Below, one piece after another: positions 1 through 6,977 of a stretch of DNA of 8,691 bases (positions within the stretch are counted from its first letter, which is position 1; the number at the start of each line of letters is the position of its first letter). The DNA is taken from the NCBI GenBank assembly GCA_003446975.1, contig DMAP01000254.1, positions 1-8,691 on the forward strand, read 5' to 3'. This DNA is from Clostridiales bacterium. Lineage in GTDB: Bacteria; Bacillota; Clostridia; Tissierellales; Dethiosulfatibacteraceae. A program made the translations under genes and the position numbers. The notes under the pieces are model-generated. The model was not told where the DNA came from. It saw nothing but the letters and a program-made list of their open reading frames with translations, and made no database searches.

Positions 1-1361
1 ATGAGCCTACCAATCATTTGGATATCAGTTCCATAGAATGGATTGAAAAGTATATCAAGGATTTTAAAGGAACTGTCTTGTTAATTTCCCATGACAGATA
101 TTTTTTAGATAAAGTGGTGAATAAAACACTTTTCTTGGCTGATAAAAAAATAAAAGTCTACCATGGCAACTACTCCTACTTCATACGAAGATGGACTGAA
201 GAAATAGAACTGAACAGAAAAAAATTTGTTTTGCAGGAAAAAGAGATCCAAAGACAAAAAGACATTATAGCCAAGTTTTTGGCAAATGGTCGAGACAAGA
301 AAGTTCGTCAAGCAAAAAGCAGAGAAAAAATGCTTCAAAACATAACGATTTTGGATAATCCCGACGCAGATGCCGTAAAAATATCCCTTAAATTCAACCC
401 GGCTGTACAGAGTGGAAATGATGTTCTAAAGATCACAGACTTGTCAAAATCCTATGATAACAAAGAGATATTTGAAAATATTTCTCTCAGCGTGTTTAAG
501 AACGATAAAATTGGACTCGTAGGTCCCAATGGCATAGGAAAATCAACCTTGCTCAAAATAATAGCCGGCAGCATTGAAGCTGATTGTGGAAACCTGAACT
601 ATGGTCACAACGTTAACATTGGTTATTTTGACCAGGAGCTATCAGACTTGAATGAAGAAAATTCAATCCTGGATGAGATTTGGGATGAGTATCCCCGACT
701 CAAAGTACATGAAGTCAGAGGCTATCTTGCAAAATTCATGTTCTATAGCGAGGATCTTTTTAAGAGCATCAGCGACTTAAGTGGTGGTGAGAAAAATCGG
801 GTGTCTCTATTGAAACTCATGCTGTCAAGAACCAACTTCCTTCTGATGGACGAGCCTACAAATCACCTCGACATTGACTCAAAGAATATCCTTGAAAAAG
901 CGATAAATGATTATACCGGAACAGTGTTGATCATATCACACGATCGCTACTTCCTCAATCGAACAGTCAACAAGATATTGGAAATGACAAGCAGCGGTGT
1001 TAATGAATTCCTAGGCAACTATGATTACTATATCGAGAAAAAAAACAGCTTGCTGATTGATGATGACAATGATGAAACCATAACAAAAACAGAGTTGAAA
1101 AATCTCAGCAGGAAGGAAAGAGTCAACACACGAAACAGGCAAGCCCTAAGAAAAAAACTGGATGAGTTGGAAGCTAAAATTTACACAATTGAAACAGATA
1201 TTGAGCGTATGGAGCTCGAACTGTGTTCACCGGAAGTCTATAACAACCATGTTTTAGCAACTAAAACAAGTTTCAAGCTAGAAACATCAAAGAAAGATCT
1301 TGAATCCCTATATCAAGACTGGGCTATACTACATGAATCACAGGAGGCAGATAATGAATGA
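1..1361 (+). CDS. ABC-F family ATPase (YdiF/Uup-like), 5'-partial
   Basis: Soluble duplicated-ABC ATPase without membrane segments; ABC-F proteins act on ribosomes, resolving stalled or drug-bound states. The reading frame is open from base 3 and opens inside the Walker B of the first ABC domain (EPTNHLD encoded from base 3), so the N-terminal part lies outside the window and the TTG at 18 is an internal Leu codon, not a start. Numbering from that Leu: first H-loop ISHDR at 23-27; basic, charged interdomain linker about 56-110; second ABC domain with Walker A GPNGIGKST at 169-177, signature LSGGEKNRV at 254-262, Walker B LLMDEPTNHLD at 275-285 and H-loop ISHDR at 306-310. Both visible Walker B glutamates are present, so it looks catalytically intact. 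A charged C-terminal extension (about 357-445) is predicted coiled coil, as in YdiF and Uup. It overlaps the next gene by 8 bases. The exact subfamily, and whether it has any antibiotic-resistance role, cannot be told from sequence. Confidence 0.95.
   Translation, partial: EPTNHLDISSIEWIEKYIKDFKGTVLLISHDRYFLDKVVNKTLFLADKKIKVYHGNYSYFIRRWTEEIELNRKKFVLQEKEIQRQKDIIAKFLANGRDKKVRQAKSREKMLQNITILDNPDADAVKISLKFNPAVQSGNDVLKITDLSKSYDNKEIFENISLSVFKNDKIGLVGPNGIGKSTLLKIIAGSIEADCGNLNYGHNVNIGYFDQELSDLNEENSILDEIWDEYPRLKVHEVRGYLAKFMFYSEDLFKSISDLSGGEKNRVSLLKLMLSRTNFLLMDEPTNHLDIDSKNILEKAINDYTGTVLIISHDRYFLNRTVNKILEMTSSGVNEFLGNYDYYIEKKNSLLIDDDNDETITKTELKNLSRKERVNTRNRQALRKKLDELEAKIYTIETDIERMELELCSPEVYNNHVLATKTSFKLETSKKDLESLYQDWAILHESQEADNE
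1342..1347 (+). promoter_or_regulatory. Ribosome binding site that fixes the crotonase start
   Basis: AGGAGG lies 6 bases before the ATG at 1354, inside the end of the ABC-F gene. An in-frame ATG at 1300 exists but would add 18 residues encoded entirely within the upstream gene and has no such site. The family normally begins a few residues before the first beta strand, which also favours 1354. Confidence 0.85.
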
Positions 1362-2106
1362 TGTCAAGATTGATAAAATTGGAAATATCGGCACCATAAC
1401 CCTCAACAGGGTGGACAGACATAACTCTCTTGTCCCCTCATTTTTGGAGGATTTGATTCGGTCTATAAACCATATGTCGAAGGACGAATCGATATCAGTC
1501 GTCATGATGAGAGCCAACGGAAAAACTTTCTCAACAGGTGGTGACGTGTCCGCTTTTTATGATCATATTGATGATCTCGAATCCTACTCCAAATCTGTAG
1601 TTGGTTCTTTGAATACACTGATTATGGCCATGATTGATTGTGAGAAACCCATTGTGACTGCGGTACATGGAATGGTGACGGGCGGATCTATAGGATTGGT
1701 GCTTGCGTCAGATATTGTCCTGTTGTCTACCAAGGCTACGTTTACGCCTTATTATGCAACGGTTGGTTATAGTCCCGATGGTGGATGGATTGCCCTGCTC
1801 AAAGAAGTCATCGGACAAAAAAGATTGTCGCGGATTCTGATGACAGATTCGACTATAACAGCTGATGAAGCGCTGGATTGGGGTATGGCATCTTATGTCG
1901 TTCCCCATGATGACCTATATCGCAAGTCGGAGGAAATTGCTTCTAGAATAGCAGCCTTGAAGCAAGGCTCTATTGCAAAGACAAAAAAACTATTGTGGAA
2001 TAAAGAAGCTATCCTTTCAGGTTTGGAATGTGAGTTCAGTAAATTTTTAGAACAAATAGCCAGTACGGAAGGAAAGCTGGGCATGAAAGATTTTCTAAAA
2101 AAATAA
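1354..2106 (+). CDS. Enoyl-CoA hydratase/isomerase (crotonase) family protein
   Basis: A 250-residue protein of the crotonase fold, which acts on acyl-CoA thioesters and stabilises an enolate in an oxyanion hole. Visible family marks: the MRANGKTFSTGGDVSAF oxyanion-hole segment at 52-68, the second oxyanion-hole region GMVTGGSIGLVLASD at 106-120, the TPYYATVGYSPDGG loop at 131-144, and the TADEALDWGMASYVV helix-strand at 169-183. Length is normal for the family. The position of the first hydratase glutamate (GGGCE in mitochondrial hydratase) is Gly114, and the second (PE in the next loop) reads Tyr, so classical hydration is doubtful. Asp142 in the PDGG motif is kept, as in PaaG-like isomerases, so an isomerase or other crotonase reaction is more likely. 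Its start overlaps the ABC-F stop by 8 bases. No other fatty-acid or aromatic degradation gene is nearby, so the substrate is unknown. Confidence 0.9.
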   Translation: MNDVKIDKIGNIGTITLNRVDRHNSLVPSFLEDLIRSINHMSKDESISVVMMRANGKTFSTGGDVSAFYDHIDDLESYSKSVVGSLNTLIMAMIDCEKPIVTAVHGMVTGGSIGLVLASDIVLLSTKATFTPYYATVGYSPDGGWIALLKEVIGQKRLSRILMTDSTITADEALDWGMASYVVPHDDLYRKSEEIASRIAALKQGSIAKTKKLLWNKEAILSGLECEFSKFLEQIASTEGKLGMKDFLKK

Positions 2107-2120
2107 CACATGGTTCCATA

Positions 2121-2150
2121 TTAAAACAACCGCATAAGCGGTTGTTTTAA
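2121..2150. terminator. Bidirectional intrinsic terminator between crotonase gene and rnpB
   Basis: A perfect 13-base inverted repeat (2121-2133 and 2138-2150) with a 4-base loop. The inner arms are GC-rich (CAACCGC/GCGGTTG) and the outer arms are TTAAAA/TTTTAA, so each strand ends the hairpin with a T run. It begins 14 bases after the crotonase stop on the plus strand and immediately follows the 3' end of the RNase P RNA on the minus strand, so it can serve both convergent units. Confidence 0.85.
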
Positions 2151-2475
2151 TGAGCAAGTCTATAAGCCGAGTTCTGTTATCGATAGCTATCTATCTAGGC
2201 CTTTTGTCACCAAAAGGCTCATGCAACCTACCACGGGATACAGCGAGCAACTGCCTTCACATCCCTACTTGGTCTTGCTTCGAATGGGGTTTACACAGCC
2301 GGCCAGTCACCTGACCGCTGGTGAGCTCTTACCTCACCTTTTCATCCTTACCTTTACAGGCGGTAATTTTCTGTTGCACTTTCCTTAAGGTCACCCTCAC
2401 TGGCCATTAACCAGCATCCTGCTCTATGAAGCTCGGACTTTCCTCATGTTTCCATGCAGCTATCCGACTTGCTCA
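2151..2475 (-). ncRNA. rnpB: RNase P RNA, bacterial type A
   Basis: Catalytic RNA of ribonuclease P, which removes the 5' leader from pre-tRNAs together with the RnpA protein. On the minus strand the ends pair as helix P1: GAGCAAGTC at the 5' end (2466-2474) with GACTTGCTC at the 3' end (2152-2160). Conserved core segments appear in order: GAGGAAAGTCCGAGC, AAGGAAAGTGCAACAGAAA followed by ACCGCC, the GGTAAGAGCTCACC-type P12 region, GTAAACCCC, GAAGCAAGACCAAGTAGG, the GGTAGGTTGC loop that binds the tRNA CCA end, and the 3' CAGAACTCGGCTTATAGAC. P3 is capped by GAAA, and P18 is an 8-bp stem capped by a GUGA tetraloop (2199-2218). The layout matches type A rather than the Bacillus type B. At about 325 bases it is somewhat shorter than the E. 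coli RNA. Exact ends are inferred from the P1 pairing. Confidence 0.97.
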
Positions 2476-2479
2476 ATGA

Positions 2480-2508
2480 ATTATAATACAAATCAAAACA
2501 CAATACAA
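2480..2508 (-). promoter_or_regulatory. Probable sigma-A promoter of rnpB
   Basis: On the minus strand a perfect TATAAT (-10) lies at 2480-2485. A start 6 bases downstream, at G2474, would begin the RNA exactly at helix P1. The -35 is weak: with a 17-base spacer the hexamer is TTGTAT (2503-2508), matching only the TTG. The site sits in the 54-base gap after nif3. The fit of the -10 to the expected RNA end is the main support. Confidence 0.6.
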
Positions 2509-2529
2509 CCGTTTTGTAAATCCTACGTA

Positions 2530-3318
2530 TTATCTGATTTCACCCTTAAATGCATTGACGTGGTAAGGTATCAATTGGACACCCATGAATTTATTGGATA
2601 TAAGGTCGATTATATGGTCTATGAAGACTCTTTCCAGTCCATAGTGGGTTGGGTCCATTAACATCATATCACCTTCATAGGCTGCTTGTGCGTCGTGATG
2701 GGTGATGTCTCCCGTGATATATAGGTCTGCACCGGATTTTATGGCATCCGATAAAAAATCCGCCCCCGCTCCCCCACAAAATGCAATCTTCTTTATCTTT
2801 TTTGTTTCATTCTTATTGTAAACGGTCACGTAATCCAATTGAAACTTTCTCTTGAAGTCTCGTATGAAAGAATCCAAATCGATACTTTCAACGAGATCCC
2901 CGACAGTGCCAAAACCTGTTTCTAAAGCGCTTTCACGTCTTGATAAGACATCCCGATTGACCAACTCCAACTTGCATCCAATCGCATATCCCATGCCTTT
3001 GACAGATGCATCATAATTGGTATGTAAAGAAATACAGACTATATCATTGACTATCATCCGCTTGATCATTTCACCCTTGTAGGTAGTCATATCAATGCAT
3101 TTTAGAGGTGTAAAAACAAACGGATGATGCGTGATAATCAGATCGGCTTTTACATCTATCGCCTCATCCAATAGTTGATCTGTCAGATCAATTCCGACTA
3201 TTATCCTTTTGATTTCTTTTCCATCATCCGATACTTGTTTCCCAGAATTGTCCCATTCCTCAGATGCTGCAAAAGGGAAAATTTGATTCAGATAATCCAT
3301 CAAATCATTTAATTTCAT
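2530..3318 (-). CDS. Nif3-like dinuclear metal-binding protein (YqfO/YbgI family), short form
   Basis: A 262-residue cytosolic protein of the NIF3 family, widespread toroidal proteins with a two-metal site; the biochemical role is not settled (some members were annotated as GTP cyclohydrolase I type 2). Metal ligands are visible: His64-His65 in ITHHPFVF, Asp103 in LHTNYDAS, and His225 with Glu229 in THYGLER. The opening MKLNDLMDYLNQIFPFAASE and EEWDNSG block is typical of the family N-terminus. Length matches the single-domain form such as E. coli YbgI; the PII-like insert that makes Bacillus YqfO about 370 residues is absent. The ATG overlaps the end of trmK by 14 bases, with GGTGG a few bases upstream, so the two are translationally linked. 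The trmK-nif3 pair downstream of rpoD is a conserved Bacillota arrangement. Confidence 0.93.
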   Translation of the reverse strand: MKLNDLMDYLNQIFPFAASEEWDNSGKQVSDDGKEIKRIIVGIDLTDQLLDEAIDVKADLIITHHPFVFTPLKCIDMTTYKGEMIKRMIVNDIVCISLHTNYDASVKGMGYAIGCKLELVNRDVLSRRESALETGFGTVGDLVESIDLDSFIRDFKRKFQLDYVTVYNKNETKKIKKIAFCGGAGADFLSDAIKSGADLYITGDITHHDAQAAYEGDMMLMDPTHYGLERVFIDHIIDLISNKFMGVQLIPYHVNAFKGEIR

Positions 3319-3997
3319 ATTTATCCACCAGTTCCTTCATTAAAAAGTTCTTTTGCTCAAGCAACTCCAGTTTATCAATTTCAACGTCTGCAGACTTCAA
3401 ATGTTGGATGATATCATTATTTATCCTGATTTTGTTCTCAATAAATGCTTTCAGTAAGGGGTGCTTTTTATGAAACAGCGCTTCTCCTACTTCGTAAAAA
3501 ACCTCATTCCCAATGCTGTCAAAGTCATTGGTTTTTTTTGCCTTGATGATTTCATAGAAATGAAAATCCTCTTTGGCAAGCTCTTCATCAATCAATGAGA
3601 ACCCATTTTCGTGGAGGTAATACCTCAGCTTGTCAGCAGCGTTCATCGGTTGCAGCACCAATGTATGGCGGGATCCTATTTCGTTTTTTTTGAGATCGAT
3701 TATATCTCTGATTAGAAGACCGCCCATCCCTGCAATAATGATTGTGTCCACTTCTGTCAGGTCGATGGGTTCAAGGCCATTACCCAATCTGATATCAATT
3801 CTGTCCGCCAAGGATTTGGATGCAACATATCTTTCAGCAATTCTATAAGGCCCTTCATTCAAATCAGTCGCTATGACCCTTTCACAGATTCCTTCATTGA
3901 TCAATATCTCCGGTACGTATGCGTGGTCGGTTCCGATGTCAACGGCTAAGTGACATGGGTCGACCAATTTTATTATTCCATCTATTCTGTTACCCAT
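3305..3997 (-). CDS. trmK: tRNA (adenine(22)-N1)-methyltransferase TrmK
   Basis: SAM-dependent Rossmann-fold enzyme that methylates N1 of A22 in the D-arm of certain bacterial tRNAs. The 230-residue product carries the family motif VDIGTDHAYVPEIL near residue 19 (SAM-binding motif I), the acidic strand end IATDLNEGP, then RLGNGLEP, IIAGMGG (the most distinctive TrmK block, catalytic-site loop) and LVLQPMNAADKLRYYL. The C-terminal part, rich in Lys, Glu and Leu, should form the family's helical coiled-coil tail. Length is normal. The ATG is preceded by GGAG at a 5-base spacing. It lies 40 bases after rpoD, separated only by a hairpin, and overlaps nif3 by 14 bases, so it is probably expressed by read-through from the dnaG-rpoD promoter; I see no separate promoter for it. 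Confidence 0.95.
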   Translation of the reverse strand: MGNRIDGIIKLVDPCHLAVDIGTDHAYVPEILINEGICERVIATDLNEGPYRIAERYVASKSLADRIDIRLGNGLEPIDLTEVDTIIIAGMGGLLIRDIIDLKKNEIGSRHTLVLQPMNAADKLRYYLHENGFSLIDEELAKEDFHFYEIIKAKKTNDFDSIGNEVFYEVGEALFHKKHPLLKAFIENKIRINNDIIQHLKSADVEIDKLELLEQKNFLMKELVDKYEIK

Positions 3998-4016
3998 GTT
4001 ATCTCCAAATAAGAAG

Positions 4017-4040
4017 TAAAGATCCTTTGAGGGATCTTTA
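4017..4040 (-). terminator. Hairpin at the rpoD stop; weak terminator or processing site
   Basis: A perfect 9-bp stem (TAAAGATCC at 4017-4025 pairing with GGATCTTTA at 4032-4040) with a 6-base loop. On the transcribed minus strand the rpoD TAA stop is the first triplet of the stem, and the sequence after the hairpin is CTTCTTATTT, only moderately T-rich. It may cause partial termination or act as an mRNA processing or stability element between rpoD and trmK. Strong termination is unlikely given the tail. Confidence 0.5.
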
Positions 4041-5207
4041 TTCCAAGTAATCTTTAAGTTTTTTGCTTCTGCTTGGATGTCGTAATTTCCTCAGAGCCTT
4101 CGCTTCAATCTGCCTTATTCTTTCCCTGGTCACATCAAATTCCTTTCCGACTTCTTCCAGGGTCCTGGCTCTTCCATCATCCAATCCAAATCTCAATCGC
4201 AGCACCTTTTGCTCTCTGTCTGTCAATGTCTGCAATACTTCCACCAACTGTTCCTTGAGTAGTGTGGATGTTGCCGCATCTGCAGGGGCCTGGGCGTCAT
4301 CATCAGGAATGAAATCACCCAAATGACTGTCTTCCTCTTCTCCAATAGGCGTTTCAAGCGAAACCGGCTCTTGGGCTATCTTTAATATCTCTCTCACTTT
4401 TTCCGGTTCCATATCCATCTCAGACGCTATCTCTTCCGGTGTGGCATCTCTACCCAACTCTTGAAGCAACTGTCTTTTTACTCTGATCAACTTATTTATA
4501 GTCTCAACCATATGCACTGGAATCCTAATCGTCCTAGCTTGGTCCGCAATGGCTCTGGTTATAGCTTGTCTTATCCACCAAGTTGCATAAGTGCTGAACT
4601 TGTAGCCTTTTTTATAATCGAACTTTTCGACAGCTTTAATCAGGCCTAAATTCCCCTCTTGGATAAGGTCTAAAAACAACATGCCTCTGCCTACATATCG
4701 CTTTGCGATGCTGACAACCAACCTTAGATTCGCTTCTGCCAGTCTATTCTTGGCTTCATCATCCAAATTTTCCATTCTCTTGGCTAGCTCTACTTCTTCG
4801 TCGCCTGTTAGCAAGGGCACCTTTCCGATTTCTTTCAAATACATCCTGACCGGGTCATCAACATTGACTCCTTTAAGAAGGATTGAGTCTGACTCGCTCT
4901 TGATTCTAGTAAGCAAATCACTTTCCAGATCTTTATCCACAATGTCATCGTCTTCATCATCCTCATCATCTGAGTCGGTAATAATCAAATCATCCTGCAA
5001 ACCCAATATTTCAATCTTATTATCCTCTAGAAACTTATATATGTCATCAATCTCATCAGGACTTATGTCTATCTTCTCGAAAGTGTCGACTATCATCTTA
5101 TATTCGATAAAGCCTTCTTTTCTGCCTTTTTTCCTCAATGAGTTTTTTAAGTCATCTAAAACGTGCTTGTCTTCGTTAGTTTCTTGAAAGTCTTTGCCTT
5201 TAGTCAT
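4038..5207 (-). CDS. rpoD: Primary sigma factor SigA/RpoD
   Basis: Housekeeping sigma-70 subunit that directs RNA polymerase to -10/-35 promoters. The 389-residue protein (Bacillus SigA is about 371) has a region 1.1-like N-terminus (about 10-70), an acidic run at 78-88, region 1.2 DDPVRMYLKEIGKVPLLT (117-134), regions 2.1-2.4 with DLIQEGNLGLIKAVEKFDY (180-198) and TWWIRQAITRAIADQARTIR (209-228), region 3 (about 233-310) and region 4 ending with TLEEVGKEFDVTRERIRQIE (349-368), the -35-binding helix-turn-helix. The large region 1.1-2 spacer of E. coli RpoD is absent, as usual in Bacillota. Its ATG overlaps the dnaG stop by 8 bases and is preceded by AGGGGG at a 7-base spacing, so it is cotranscribed and translationally coupled with dnaG. 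Confidence 0.98.
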   Translation of the reverse strand: MTKGKDFQETNEDKHVLDDLKNSLRKKGRKEGFIEYKMIVDTFEKIDISPDEIDDIYKFLEDNKIEILGLQDDLIITDSDDEDDEDDDIVDKDLESDLLTRIKSESDSILLKGVNVDDPVRMYLKEIGKVPLLTGDEEVELAKRMENLDDEAKNRLAEANLRLVVSIAKRYVGRGMLFLDLIQEGNLGLIKAVEKFDYKKGYKFSTYATWWIRQAITRAIADQARTIRIPVHMVETINKLIRVKRQLLQELGRDATPEEIASEMDMEPEKVREILKIAQEPVSLETPIGEEEDSHLGDFIPDDDAQAPADAATSTLLKEQLVEVLQTLTDREQKVLRLRFGLDDGRARTLEEVGKEFDVTRERIRQIEAKALRKLRHPSRSKKLKDYLE

Positions 5208-6912
5208 TATGGTGCCCCCTTAATCTATCTATTTCTTTACCCAGCTCTGTTATTTGTTCGAATAATCGACTATTTTCAGGTTCTATGAGCAACTTTGCCT
5301 TGACTTCGTTTTTCATTTTGATCAGCTGGTCGGTTTTTATCTTTTTGATATAGTCATCAACATTTTTTTCCAAATCTTCTTGTGTTCGGTCCGAGCTTTT
5401 TAATCTATCGTGCTCATTGTTAGGTTCCTTTGATGTGTCATTAAGAATGGCATAGAACTTTGATCTATTCTTAGTGCTGTAAAAGATGCTTGTATCATAT
5501 TTGCTTTTGATGTAATGGATTATTTCTCTATTATTCATCAATATTTCAATTAAATCAAGCTCATAATCTGAAGTGTTCTGCCTAGCTATATCAATCTTTC
5601 TAATATTGTCTGGCATTTTGTTGAAGGACTTCTTCTGATTGTTTTTAAACTCCATGATGATTGCTTCTTTTGTCACACCAAGTCTTTGCGATATCTTTTC
5701 GATGTATAATTCCTTACCAACGGCATTCTTCACATGCTGCAGATAGATGTTCATCTCCTTGATATATGCTAGTTTTCCTTTATCTTGCCTGGTGTCATAA
5801 GTCAAGTTCAGATAATAATCCAAATAGTCAAAATAATCAAGTGCTTTATTCAGTCTGTCGTTAAACCTTGTGCCGCCAAACTTTGTCACAAAATCATCAG
5901 GATCCATTTTTTCAGGAAAGATGATGACCTTGCTATTTAAGTCATGGGACTTTAAAACGTTGACAGCTTTGATAGCAGCCTTCAATCCAGCATTATCGGA
6001 ATCATAGGAAATATAGAATTCCTTGCTGTATTTTTTCATCAATTTGACCTGGTTATCAGTTAATGCAGTTCCTAAGGAGGCTACAACATTACTATACCCA
6101 TTGATTGTTAGTTTTATAACATCCATATAACCTTCTGTCAGTATGATTCCTCGATCAGCGTGGTTTTTGGCGTTATTCAGGTTATAAAGGTTTCTGCCTT
6201 TGTTGAATATAATGGAATCCGGTGAATTGATGTATTTCGGCAGACTATCATCCAAAACTCTCCCTCCGAATCCAATTACGCGCTTTCTTAAATCAAATAT
6301 AGGAAATATTATGCGGTTTCTAAACCTATCATAATAATTCCCTTTTGTTTCGCTTTTAATAATCAACCCTGTCTCTTCGATTTCTTTCTCTTCAAATCCC
6401 AACTTCTTCAAATGATTCAATAAATCATGCCATTGATCCGGAACATATCCGAGTCCGAAATATTGCTGCGCTTTTCTTTGAATGCCTCTATTCTCAAAAT
6501 ATCTTATGGCATTCGGATTGTTCATAAGATTCTTATGAAAGAAAATAGCAGCTTCTCTGTTGATCTTGTAATTGACCTTGAGATAATCATTGTCGGGTTT
6601 TATTGCTTCTTTTGATCTGTCTAGCTTTATGCCGGCTTTGTCCGCCAGATGTTCGACAGCTTCTGGAAAATTTAAATTATTGTATTTCATAAGAAATGAA
6701 ATAGCATCTCCGCTCTCGCCACATCCAAAACAATGATAGATCTGCTTATCCGGAGAAACAGAGAATGAAGGTGTTTTTTCCTTGTGAAAAGGACACAGTG
6801 CAGTATAATTAGCGCCTGTCTTTTTCAAGCTCAAGTGTTCTCCGATTATGTCCACAATGTCTGTTAGACTTGTGATTTCCTCTATTTTATCTTCACTTAT
6901 AGTGTATGACAT
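5200..6912 (-). CDS. dnaG: DNA primase DnaG
   Basis: Synthesises the RNA primers for leading- and lagging-strand replication, recruited by the replicative helicase. The 570-residue product opens with the CHC2 zinc-binding domain: Cys40, His43, Cys61 and Cys64 in CPFHKEKTPSFSVSP and YHCFGCGESGDAISFLMK. The catalytic core follows, with YYDRFRNRIIFPI (193-205), GFGGRVL (214-220) and KYINSP (226-231). The Toprim fold contains Glu260 in LTEGYMDVI and the metal-binding Asp304 and Asp306 in SYDSDNAG, then DPDDF (337-341). Residues from about 376 to 570 form the variable helicase-interacting region, rich in Lys and Asn and poorly conserved as expected. The ATG at 6912 fits the family start (a short lead before the TDIVDIIGEH block) and has GGTGGG just upstream at close spacing. 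A consensus promoter lies 33 bases before the start, and rpoD follows with an 8-base overlap. Confidence 0.98.
   Translation of the reverse strand: MSYTISEDKIEEITSLTDIVDIIGEHLSLKKTGANYTALCPFHKEKTPSFSVSPDKQIYHCFGCGESGDAISFLMKYNNLNFPEAVEHLADKAGIKLDRSKEAIKPDNDYLKVNYKINREAAIFFHKNLMNNPNAIRYFENRGIQRKAQQYFGLGYVPDQWHDLLNHLKKLGFEEKEIEETGLIIKSETKGNYYDRFRNRIIFPIFDLRKRVIGFGGRVLDDSLPKYINSPDSIIFNKGRNLYNLNNAKNHADRGIILTEGYMDVIKLTINGYSNVVASLGTALTDNQVKLMKKYSKEFYISYDSDNAGLKAAIKAVNVLKSHDLNSKVIIFPEKMDPDDFVTKFGGTRFNDRLNKALDYFDYLDYYLNLTYDTRQDKGKLAYIKEMNIYLQHVKNAVGKELYIEKISQRLGVTKEAIIMEFKNNQKKSFNKMPDNIRKIDIARQNTSDYELDLIEILMNNREIIHYIKSKYDTSIFYSTKNRSKFYAILNDTSKEPNNEHDRLKSSDRTQEDLEKNVDDYIKKIKTDQLIKMKNEVKAKLLIEPENSRLFEQITELGKEIDRLRGHHND
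5215..5220 (-). promoter_or_regulatory. Ribosome binding site of rpoD within dnaG
   Basis: On the minus strand AGGGGG lies 7 bases before the rpoD ATG and is read as coding sequence for the last residues of DnaG. Together with the 8-base overlap it supports coupled translation of primase and sigma factor and fixes the rpoD start. Confidence 0.75.
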
Positions 6913-6944
6913 AATCCCACCATTCTATCAAATTACGGAATAAA

Positions 6945-6973
6945 ATTATACATCTTTTATCATCAAATGTCAA
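6945..6973 (-). promoter_or_regulatory. Perfect consensus sigma-A promoter for dnaG-rpoD
   Basis: On the minus strand TTGACA (6968-6973) and TATAAT (6945-6950) are separated by exactly 17 bases, so both hexamers and the spacing match the consensus. The -35 begins 4 bases after the dGTPase stop codon. Transcription should start near 6936-6941, giving a leader of about 25-30 bases before the dnaG ATG. I see no terminator between the dGTPase gene and this promoter, so read-through from upstream would add to its output. Confidence 0.92.
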
Positions 6974-6977
6974 TCGG

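Noticed and set aside
18..20. TTG as the start of the ABC-F gene
   Set aside because: The codons before it, from base 3, encode EPTNH, completing the Walker B motif EPTNHLD, so this TTG is an internal leucine and the gene starts before the window.
1300..1353. 18-residue upstream extension of the crotonase protein
   Set aside because: It lies wholly within the ABC-F coding region, has no ribosome binding site, and the ATG at 1354 has AGGAGG at ideal spacing.
2490..2520. Possible terminator between nif3 and rnpB
   Set aside because: Only a 5-bp TACAA/TTGTA stem, or a 6-bp stem with a long loop, can be drawn; both are too weak to call.
2446..2661. 71-codon plus-strand open frame
   Set aside because: It runs antisense over the 5' end of rnpB and the 3' end of nif3, with no family resemblance or ribosome binding site.
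4681..5187. 168-codon serine-rich plus-strand open frame
   Set aside because: It is the antisense shadow of the rpoD N-terminal half; the serine runs mirror the acidic GAT/GAA codons of SigA.
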